From: Chloroflexi bacterium RBG_13_46_14
GTDB taxonomy: Bacteria; Chloroflexota; Dehalococcoidia; Dehalococcoidales; UBA2162
DNA: 9,307 nucleotides
Assembly (NCBI GenBank): GCA_001796415.1
Contig: MGML01000017.1
Location: 1 to 9,307, forward strand
Direction of reading: 5' to 3'
The first letter of the stretch is position 1, and the number at the start of each line of letters is the position of its first letter. A model generated the notes under the pieces. The model was not told where the DNA came from. It saw only the letters and a program-made list of their open reading frames with translations, and ran no database searches. Positions 1 to 5,736 of the stretch are shown here, piece by piece. A program made the position numbers and the translations under genes.

Positions 1-114
1 CGGAAGTTCGAATTCTCCCTCGATAACGATATTACTCTGAGTAAGACGAACCCTCTCTATGGTAATGTCGGCTCCCTGGGTCAGTTTTGTCAGCTCATTC
101 CAATCTTTCGTCAT
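1..114 (-). CDS. DUF2089-like small HTH protein, N-terminal part only (cut by window edge)
   Basis: Reading from the ATG at 114 down to the window edge gives 38 open codons, beginning MTKDWNELTKLTQG and ending IVIEGEFELP. The closing IEGxFELP stretch is what I remember from DUF2089 family proteins, where it precedes a helical domain proposed to bind DNA (a turn resembling SYPTVRxRL). That diagnostic domain lies outside the window, so the call rests on the N-terminus alone. Many DUF2089 proteins start with a cysteine zinc ribbon. These 38 residues contain no cysteine, so this would be the ribbon-less variant. The start is supported by AGGAAGG at 127..121, six bases before the ATG, and by a good promoter further upstream. 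It is divergent from the cysteine-rich gene at 303. Function is unknown; a transcriptional role is inferred. Confidence 0.6.
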   Translation of the reverse strand, partial: MTKDWNELTKLTQGADITIERVRLTQSNIVIEGEFELP

Positions 115-167
115 TTTTATCCTTCCTGGTACTAATTATTAACTATTCTTACTTAACAATTAATTAT

Positions 168-183
168 TTTAATATATATTAAA
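168..183. repeat. 16-bp perfect AT palindrome, possible operator
   Basis: TTTAATATATATTAAA reads identically on both strands. It covers the -10 and approaches the expected transcription start of the DUF2089-like gene. A second, 10-bp palindrome TTAATATTAA lies at 186-195 inside the promoter spacer. Perfect AT-only palindromes are not rare in DNA this AT-rich, so a regulatory role is an inference based on position. Confidence 0.35.
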
Positions 184-204
184 CCTTAATATTAACTTTG
201 TCAA
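176..204 (-). promoter_or_regulatory. Sigma-70-like promoter for the DUF2089-like gene
   Basis: On the minus strand a perfect -35 TTGACA lies at 204..199. It is followed by a 17-base spacer and a -10 TAATAT (4 of 6 consensus positions) at 181..176. Transcription would begin near 169, leaving a leader of about 55 bases before the ATG at 114. The -10 sits inside a 16-bp palindrome (168-183), so this promoter may be regulated. The call rests only on consensus matching in AT-rich DNA. Confidence 0.5.
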
Positions 205-277
205 TACCTTTATTAAATATATTTCATATTTCTTTTTATGATTCTTAAGATATTTAATAGAATTACGATTCTTCCTG

Positions 278-298
278 TATAATCTTTATAAAGGCGGG
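278..298 (+). promoter_or_regulatory. -10 element and ribosome binding site of the cysteine-rich gene
   Basis: A perfect TATAAT occurs at 278-283. The sequence at the matching -35 position (255-260, TAATAG) is poor, so the promoter would be weak or activator-dependent. Transcription would start around 290. A good Shine-Dalgarno AAGGCGGG at 291-298 lies four bases before the ATG at 303 and fixes that start. The implied leader is only about 13 bases, so an upstream promoter is also possible. Confidence 0.4.
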
Positions 299-302
299 TA
301 GT

Positions 303-851
303 ATGCATCACGCGTTAAAACTGTACAGCAGATATCGTGAGAAGGTTCTCCATTTCTATATGTTCTGGGCCAGGTGGACCAGGATACCTTTAATCGGCAA
401 CATTGTAAGATGGGTAGCGAATACTTACGGGAAAACAATGGAGAATGCTTATCTGCTGAATACGGAAGAAGCTTGTGAGATAGTAGATATTTCAACACAG
501 TTGTATCTCGGACCCTGCACCTGCCGCGAAGTGTTCAAGAACTGTGATAATCCTGTCAACGCGGAGATTATGATAGGTTTCCACAGGAACGCATTCGTTG
601 ACGAAAGATTTGAAGATTACAGGAAACTCGATGCTGAAGAAGCGAAAAGTATACTGCGCCAATGTCACGAACTTGGTTTGATACACACGATAATCAAGTG
701 CAAGAACGATTTCTTCGCCATATGCAACTGCTGTACCTGTTGCTGTGTTCCGCTACGTTTAAACAGGCAGTATGGAATTGGAAATGCAGTTGTTCGTAAT
801 AAAAATATAGTAAATATCTTCAGAGAACAGGGTAAAATAACCACTGCATGA
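303..851 (+). CDS. Cysteine-rich putative iron-sulfur or metal-binding protein (182 aa)
   Basis: This soluble protein has 12 cysteines in 182 residues. They cluster as a CxCR motif (C72, C74) with C81, then C121 and C133, then a dense CxCCxCCC block (C141, C143, C144, C146, C147, C148) in the context AICNCCTCCC. From memory, a CxC...C plus ICNCCxCCC arrangement is found in uncharacterised anaerobe proteins that often carry a C-terminal 2[4Fe-4S] ferredoxin domain. Here the chain ends about 34 residues after the block and has no such domain, so it is a stand-alone version. The N-terminus (1-45) is basic and aromatic, has no clear signal peptide or membrane helix, and may pack on a partner. The start is supported by AAGGCGGG. 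It lies 25 bases upstream of the deacetylase gene on the same strand, probably in one transcript. Binding of an Fe-S cluster or other metal is inferred from cysteine spacing; no catalytic function can be assigned. Confidence 0.75.
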   Translation: MHHALKLYSRYREKVLHFYMFWARWTRIPLIGNIVRWVANTYGKTMENAYLLNTEEACEIVDISTQLYLGPCTCREVFKNCDNPVNAEIMIGFHRNAFVDERFEDYRKLDAEEAKSILRQCHELGLIHTIIKCKNDFFAICNCCTCCCVPLRLNRQYGIGNAVVRNKNIVNIFREQGKITTA

Positions 852-876
852 ATAATTACATTTATGAGCGTGAAGT

Positions 877-1995
877 ATGAAAGAAGACGCAGCTATCATT
901 TTCAGCAATGGGTTGAGTGAGTATGACTTCGGCGAAGGGCATCCGTTTCGCGGGGATCGATACCAAATATTCAGAAAGTTTCTTAGTGAGAATTTCCCCG
1001 AGGAAGGAAGATACGATCTTCTGGAAACGGAACCGGCAAGTGATCAAGAATTGCTGAAAATCTGCAGTCAGGAATACATCGACTTTACCCGGAACTACTT
1101 CAATCCCGAAAAAACGGCCTTTCAATCAATGCGCGATTTTTCTCGATTTCACAGTGCCGATAACGTGCCCAGGGAACATCATGGCAGGCTTGAAGAAGCT
1201 GCAAGACTGATAATCGGCCAGGCAAAGCAGGCCTGCGACCTGGTATCAAGTGGTGATTACAGGAAGGTAATATCTATTGGCGGCGGTCTTCACCACGCTA
1301 AGCCAAATTACGGAGAAGGATTTTGTATTTATAACGACGTTGCTTTTTGTGGCAAGTATCTCCTTCAAGAACATCACTATTCAAGGATTTGTATAATCGA
1401 TACGGATGCGCATGCCGGTAACGGTACCTGCGAGTACTTTTACAGCAGCAATAGAGTGCTGTTCATCGATTTTCATCAGGACCCGTCCACTCTTTACCCC
1501 GGTACCGGATTTGCCCATGAAACCGGTAAAGGATTGGGAAGCGGATATACAATTAACCTGCCGATGCCTCCCTATTCCGATCTTGAGTCCTATGAATACG
1601 TGTTTGATAAGATTGTCGAACCTGTCGTGAACGAATTCAAACCACAGATATTCGTCCGTAATGGTGGTTCCGATCCTCATTACGGAGATATACTGACAAA
1701 CCTTGGGCTGAAACTTGATGGCCTTTACATGATAGGCAGGAGGGTATCTGAATTATCGAGCCTTTGTGGCGGGAGGGTGATCGATCTTGTAGCTTCCGGT
1801 TACAATTTGGACGTACTCCCCTGCGGCTGGCTGGCATTGATAGAAGGTCTGTTGGGCTATGAGTTGTCGGTTGAAGAACCATCAATCGACATTCCCTTCC
1901 CTCGCGTACAAAATTTACGGAATAATACCATAAACATGGTGAATCAAGTAAAAGAAAATCTTAAGCCCTACTGGGATTGTTTCTCCAGGGATTAA
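877..1995 (+). CDS. Zinc-dependent deacetylase, HDAC/AcuC/acetylpolyamine amidohydrolase superfamily (372 aa)
   Basis: The protein has the full arginase-like deacetylase signature. It shows the catalytic His pair in GGGLHHA (H139, H140), the GFCIYND loop (148-154), the zinc ligands D177 and H179 in DTDAHAGNGT, the FHQDPSTLYPGTG stretch (199-211), the third zinc ligand D266 in NGGSDPHYGD, and the transition-state Tyr Y309 in ASGYN. Length is typical of the bacterial enzymes. The family hydrolyses N-acetyl (or other acyl) amides on lysines, polyamines or small molecules; the substrate here cannot be read from sequence. The residue after H179 is Ala, where most homologues have a second His (DxHHG). 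The His is not a zinc ligand, so activity is still expected. There is no signal peptide, so it is probably cytoplasmic. The start at 877 has only a weak Shine-Dalgarno (GAGCGTGAAG); translation probably depends partly on the gene 25 bases upstream. Calling it a histone deacetylase would overstate the evidence. Confidence 0.93.
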   Translation: MKEDAAIIFSNGLSEYDFGEGHPFRGDRYQIFRKFLSENFPEEGRYDLLETEPASDQELLKICSQEYIDFTRNYFNPEKTAFQSMRDFSRFHSADNVPREHHGRLEEAARLIIGQAKQACDLVSSGDYRKVISIGGGLHHAKPNYGEGFCIYNDVAFCGKYLLQEHHYSRICIIDTDAHAGNGTCEYFYSSNRVLFIDFHQDPSTLYPGTGFAHETGKGLGSGYTINLPMPPYSDLESYEYVFDKIVEPVVNEFKPQIFVRNGGSDPHYGDILTNLGLKLDGLYMIGRRVSELSSLCGGRVIDLVASGYNLDVLPCGWLALIEGLLGYELSVEEPSIDIPFPRVQNLRNNTINMVNQVKENLKPYWDCFSRD

Positions 1996-2085
1996 TCGTA
2001 ATAAGGAATCCTGCTTTCATCCTGTATCAATTCGAACAGAAATGGCACTCTGGCAGCATGCCCCGGTGATAGAGGAGGAAGCTCC
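1996..2085. other. Convergent intergenic gap, no clear terminator
   Basis: This 90-base gap separates the deacetylase stop from the stop of the convergent ABC gene. I see only short stems, GGCA/TGCC at 2052-2062 with a 3-base loop and GAGGAG/CTCCTC at 2072-2094 with an 11-base loop. Neither is followed by a T-run on either strand. Termination may be Rho-dependent or lie inside the coding ends. No small gene is apparent. Confidence 0.5.
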
Positions 2086-3909
2086 TTACTCCTCATCCTC
2101 GCCTGTTCGACTGAGTGTCTCGAACATGTTGTAATACAGGCCTTTTTTAGCCATCAATTCACGGTGATTTCCTGTTTCCACAATGTTTCCGTGGTCCAGG
2201 ACAATAATACGGTCGACATTGGTAATAGTCGAAAGCCTGTGGGCAATTATGATACATGTCCTGCCTTTGGCGATTTTATATAATGATTGCTGGATGATTC
2301 TTTCCGTGTTCGTGTCGATATTCGCGGTCGCTTCATCCAGTATCAGTATGGCAGGATCGGCCAGGATCGCTCTTGCCAAACACACAAGCTGCCGCTGGCC
2401 GGGACTCAGGCTACCACCCCGTTCACCTACCATGGTTTCATATCCCTTTTCCATTCTTGATATTATGTCATGAGCGCCTGCGATCTTTGCTGCGTTAATT
2501 ACCTCATCATGTCCGGCGTCAAGTTTTCCATCCTTAATATTCTCTTCTATCGTTCCGGAAAACAGGAACGGATCCTGAGGGACGAAGCCAATCTGTCTTC
2601 TCAGAGAATCCTGAGTAATCAGCGATATATTATTGCCATCCAGTAATATTTCTCCACTGGTAACCTCGTAGAACCTGTTAATCAAACTGGCAATGCTACT
2701 TTTACCAGCTCCGGTCCTACCGGCTATGGCTACCATTTCGCCGGCTTTTATCTTCAGATTCATCGAGTGAATTATCTCTGAACCCACATCGTAACCGAAA
2801 CACACATTTTTAAACTCCACCTCACCCTTCGCTTCAACTATCGTTTTAGCTCCAGGTACATCCTCGATCTCCGGTTGTACATCGATTAACTCGAATATCC
2901 TGGCTCCTGACGCCATCGCTCTCTGTATTTCCGTATACATGGTAGCAAGCTGCTGTATCGGCTGCCCTATTCTCTGTATATACAACAGGAACGCTAAAAG
3001 GAAACCGACCGGCATAGTACCGTCCAGCACCTGGAATCCACCGAATATCAATACGATTACATATGATCCATCAGTGAGTATCTGAGTCAGCGGATTTATA
3101 AGCCCCTGTAAAAGGGCTGATTTTTTATTAGCGTCAAGATTCGCCTTGTTAACAGCGTCGAACTGCTTTACGTTTTCTTTTTCACGAGAAAGGTTCTGGG
3201 TTACTCTTACTCCTGAAATACTTTCCTGGAGGTTATCGTTTACCATTGCTATGGCTTTCCGCGCCAGAATAAATGCCTTTCGGGCGTGCTTCTGCCAGAT
3301 AATTACTATGATGACCAGTACCGGAAGCGTTGAAAGCGACAGAAGCGCGAGCTGCCAGTTCATCGTGAGCATTATGACCAGTATGCCAATAAGCGTAATG
3401 GAGTTGACACCAACCATTATGATATCCTGTGAAACAAGCATCTGAAGCTGGTCGACGTCATTTTGCACCCTGGACATCAGTTTCCCTATCTTGTTGTGGT
3501 CGAAGAAGCTTAATGACATGTCGTGAAGGTGACTGAACATAGTAGTACGCATTTTGAACAGAATTCCCTGTGCGGTATAAGAAAGGTGCAGTGTTTCGAG
3601 GTACTGGGCGACCCATTGCAGTACCAGCACTCCCAGATACAAAAATACGGCTATGGTAAGTCCGTCGATATTTTTATCGACAATCCGGTTCGTCGCCATC
3701 GCCACCAGTAGCGGCGTTATCAGGTTGGATGCGGTACGCAGGATAATACCCACGGCACCGATTACCAGATGCCACTTTACATCAGTCAGATATCCGACAA
3801 CACGCCTGATTATTCCAAGGTCATTTACTTTACCCAGTATTTCATCGGCATCGCCGGAATCCAGCGCCCCGCGTAACCGCTGTCCCGGAGGAGTGATGTT
3901 ACTGGCCAT
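2086..3909 (-). CDS. ABC exporter half-transporter, subunit with catalytic Glu and degenerate signature (607 aa)
   Basis: This is an inner-membrane type IV ABC exporter: six transmembrane helices (roughly residues 49-71, 84-105, 163-183, 185-206, 281-296, 299-317), then one ATPase domain. The domain has Walker A GRTGAGKS (397-404), Q-loop VPQDPFLF, signature LSPGQ (501-505) instead of LSGGQ, Walker B ILILDE with catalytic E526, and switch H557 in AHRL. Intact Walker B with a Pro-altered signature is the pattern of the consensus-site Walker subunit in heterodimeric exporters such as TM287/288, LmrCD and BmrCD. The partner is the upstream gene at 3899-5668. A soluble N-terminal extension of about 45 residues precedes TM1. 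The reading frame is open back to an ATG at 3990, but I chose 3909 because AAGGAG at 3924..3919 is nine bases upstream and the overlap with the partner's stop is then only 11 bases, as expected for translational coupling. The C-terminus ends acidic (GEDEE). Substrate unknown; drugs, lipids or peptides are possible. Confidence 0.93.
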   Translation of the reverse strand: MASNITPPGQRLRGALDSGDADEILGKVNDLGIIRRVVGYLTDVKWHLVIGAVGIILRTASNLITPLLVAMATNRIVDKNIDGLTIAVFLYLGVLVLQWVAQYLETLHLSYTAQGILFKMRTTMFSHLHDMSLSFFDHNKIGKLMSRVQNDVDQLQMLVSQDIIMVGVNSITLIGILVIMLTMNWQLALLSLSTLPVLVIIVIIWQKHARKAFILARKAIAMVNDNLQESISGVRVTQNLSREKENVKQFDAVNKANLDANKKSALLQGLINPLTQILTDGSYVIVLIFGGFQVLDGTMPVGFLLAFLLYIQRIGQPIQQLATMYTEIQRAMASGARIFELIDVQPEIEDVPGAKTIVEAKGEVEFKNVCFGYDVGSEIIHSMNLKIKAGEMVAIAGRTGAGKSSIASLINRFYEVTSGEILLDGNNISLITQDSLRRQIGFVPQDPFLFSGTIEENIKDGKLDAGHDEVINAAKIAGAHDIISRMEKGYETMVGERGGSLSPGQRQLVCLARAILADPAILILDEATANIDTNTERIIQQSLYKIAKGRTCIIIAHRLSTITNVDRIIVLDHGNIVETGNHRELMAKKGLYYNMFETLSRTGEDEE

Positions 3910-5668
3910 CTTGAGCATCTCCTTCCTGTTCAAGTCCAGCATCGCGATTAGCTTCAAGCTGATTCTCGTACGTTTGACGATACAATCCATTGAAGGCCAT
4001 CAATTCGTTATGCTTCCCTCGTTCCTTGATCTTTCCATTCTCGAGTACGAGGATCAGGTCAGCATTTCGTATAATCGGGAGACGGTGAGTAATCACGAAC
4101 GTGGTTCTGCCTTCGATAAGTTTATCCAGCGCCTTGAGTATCAGGTGTTCCGTTTCCGCGTCTACGCTGGATGTAGAGTCGTCCAGTATTAATATACTGG
4201 GATCTACCAGAAGTGAACGAGCGATAGCTACACGCTGTTTCTCGCCGCCGGAGAGAGTGACGCCGCGTTCTCCCACCCAGGTGTTATATCCCTTAGGAAG
4301 ACTAACAATAAAATTATGTATCTGGGCTGCCCTGGCAGCAGCTTCTACCTGTTCAGCAGTGGCATCCGGAGCACCATACGCTATGTTATCTCTAATCGTT
4401 GAAGAGAATAAGAAAATATCCTGTTGAGTTACAACGACATTCTTTCTTAACGATGAAAGTGCAACATCGCGTATATCCATGCCATCGATTGTTACGCTGC
4501 CTGCTGTAACGTCGTAGAATCTCGATATCAGGTTGATAATCGTTGTCTTGCCGCTTCCTGAGCCACCTATCAGCGCCACCATCTGACCCTGTTCTACGTT
4601 GAAACTGATATCCTGCAGTACCGCGGCAGTCGTTCCATAGGTAAAACTGACATTGTTGAATGATACCTGCCCTTTCACCTTTTCCAACTTTATTGCGTCC
4701 GGCTTATCTTTTACTGCCGGTTCTGTATCCAGAATTTCGAATATTCTTCGTCCTGCTGATATAGTTCGTGATATCATATTAGCCAGTTGACCAAGTCTGG
4801 AGACGAAACCTGCCAACATTCCCAGATACAATATAAACTGTGTGATTCCCCCGATAGTCAGATTTCCATCCATCACCTGTCGACCGCCAAACCAGAGAAC
4901 CAGTACAGACGGAAGAGCTATAAGAACAGTCATAACAGGAGTATATACTGCCTGGATACGGGCGGCGGCAATCTGTTCACCGTACAATTCATTTGCCTGG
5001 CCGTAGAATTTATTATTTTCCCTTTCCTGTAAAGTAAAGGCTTTCACTACCTTAACTCCGAAAAGACTTTCCTGTAATGTTACCCCGAGGACACCTATGG
5101 TCTGTTGTACCCGTGCCCATATCGGCTGCAGTTTTCCACTGACATAAAGTGTCTGCCAGAATATTACCGGCATAAAAGCCAGTGTCATCAAGGCAAGCTG
5201 CCAGTTGAGAGTTAATAGAAGAATACCAACGCCGAAAATTATGATAAACATCTGGATAAGGTTCAGCAGTCCGGCGCTGAGGAACATTCTGGCTGCCTCG
5301 ATATCCGCGGTGCAGCGCGACATTATCTGCCCGGTCTGTGCTTTATCGTAATAGGCAAATCCGAGTTTATGAAGGTGGTCGTAAAGCGCGTTCCTGATAT
5401 CATAGGAAGCCTGCTGGGAGACAAGCTGTGTAATATAGGTATCGCCAAAACGGCCGGCGCTTCGCAACAGCGTGGTTCCGAGTAGGATCAGCGCCAGAGT
5501 GACGATGGTTGATTTACTGCCGGAACTGAGCGCGGTATCGATACCGTTTCCCAGTAGTCGCGGTATTACCAGGCCGCCGACCGTACTGACGGTGATACAG
5601 ATGAAACCGAGCAGCAGTGTCGGCCAGCGTTTCTTAACGAATACCAGAAGTCTGAGGATTATCTTCAT
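3899..5668 (-). CDS. ABC exporter half-transporter, subunit with degenerate Walker B (589 aa)
   Basis: This is a full half-transporter with six predicted transmembrane helices (about 17-37, 53-72, 132-153, 157-176, 245-262, 272-292) followed by an ATPase domain. The domain has Walker A GGSGSGKT (368-375), Q-loop region VTQQDIFLF, signature LSGGE (472-476), Walker B ILILDD (492-497) and switch H528 in THRL. The catalytic Glu after Walker B is Asp (D497). That substitution marks the subunit supplying the non-hydrolysing site in heterodimeric exporters, while its good signature completes the active site with the partner encoded at 2086-3909. The pair is therefore predicted to be an obligate heterodimer in the cytoplasmic membrane, exporting an unknown substrate. 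The C-terminal tail (about 570-589) is polar and acidic. The ATG at 5668 has no visible Shine-Dalgarno and an in-frame stop lies five codons upstream, so the start is fixed but translation may be leaderless-like or coupled. A palindrome covers the start. Confidence 0.94.
   Translation of the reverse strand: MKIILRLLVFVKKRWPTLLLGFICITVSTVGGLVIPRLLGNGIDTALSSGSKSTIVTLALILLGTTLLRSAGRFGDTYITQLVSQQASYDIRNALYDHLHKLGFAYYDKAQTGQIMSRCTADIEAARMFLSAGLLNLIQMFIIIFGVGILLLTLNWQLALMTLAFMPVIFWQTLYVSGKLQPIWARVQQTIGVLGVTLQESLFGVKVVKAFTLQERENNKFYGQANELYGEQIAAARIQAVYTPVMTVLIALPSVLVLWFGGRQVMDGNLTIGGITQFILYLGMLAGFVSRLGQLANMISRTISAGRRIFEILDTEPAVKDKPDAIKLEKVKGQVSFNNVSFTYGTTAAVLQDISFNVEQGQMVALIGGSGSGKTTIINLISRFYDVTAGSVTIDGMDIRDVALSSLRKNVVVTQQDIFLFSSTIRDNIAYGAPDATAEQVEAAARAAQIHNFIVSLPKGYNTWVGERGVTLSGGEKQRVAIARSLLVDPSILILDDSTSSVDAETEHLILKALDKLIEGRTTFVITHRLPIIRNADLILVLENGKIKERGKHNELMAFNGLYRQTYENQLEANRDAGLEQEGDAQDGQ
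3919..3927 (-). promoter_or_regulatory. Ribosome binding site deciding the start of the second ABC gene
   Basis: AGGAAGGAG (3927..3919 on the minus strand) lies inside the 3' end of the upstream ABC gene. An ATG at 3918 directly abuts it and is too close to use; the ATG at 3909 is nine bases away. This argues against the longer frame opening at 3990 and supports a 607-aa protein made by coupled translation. Confidence 0.65.
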
Positions 5669-5684
5669 AACGATATATCGTTAT
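5667..5684. repeat. 18-bp perfect palindrome at the ABC operon start, candidate operator
   Basis: ATAACGATATATCGTTAT is a perfect inverted repeat with no spacer. It extends from the A and T of the ATG of the first ABC gene back to the expected transcription start of a candidate promoter at 5715..5687. A palindrome of this size between -10 and start codon is where a dimeric repressor (for example of the MarR, TetR or GntR type) would bind. In RNA it could also fold over the start codon. No regulator gene is adjacent, and the regulatory role is inferred from position and symmetry. Confidence 0.5.
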
Positions 5685-5686
5685 CT

Positions 5687-5715
5687 ATTAAACAACAAAC
5701 TCCGGTGAAAAGCAA
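5687..5715 (-). promoter_or_regulatory. Candidate promoter for the ABC exporter pair
   Basis: In the 68-base gap after mutS, the minus strand has TTGCTT (5715..5710; 3 of 6 matches to TTGACA), a 17-base spacer and TTTAAT (5692..5687; 5 of 6 matches to TATAAT). Initiation would fall around 5680, inside the 18-bp palindrome, giving a leader of only about 12 bases and explaining the absence of a Shine-Dalgarno. Readthrough from mutS is an alternative or additional source of transcript. Confidence 0.4.
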
Positions 5716-5736
5716 TAGTGAAAATATAAAGAATTG

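Noticed and set aside
115..302. AT-rich region as a replication origin or attachment site
   Set aside because: No DnaA-box cluster, direct-repeat pair, integrase or tRNA is present; the AT-richness is explained by divergent promoters.
2072..2094. GAGGAG...CTCCTC stem as a terminator between the convergent genes
   Set aside because: A 6-bp stem with an 11-base loop, partly inside the ABC stop region and with no T-run on either strand, is too weak for an intrinsic terminator.
3910..3990. Longer reading of the second ABC gene starting at ATG 3990 (634 aa)
   Set aside because: It would overlap the upstream ABC gene by 92 bases. The ATG at 3909 has AAGGAG nine bases upstream and only an 11-base overlap, and the extra 27 residues are simply the alternative frame of the partner's conserved C-terminal region.
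3653..4192. 179-codon plus-strand open frame across the junction of the two ABC genes
   Set aside because: It lies wholly antisense to two well-supported ABC genes, its translation resembles no protein family, and it has no separate promoter or ribosome binding site that I can see. It is a shadow frame.
2086..5668. The two ABC genes as a recent tandem duplication
   Set aside because: The proteins differ in most positions, including signature and Walker B residues, and only family motifs are shared. They are ancient paralogues forming a heterodimer.
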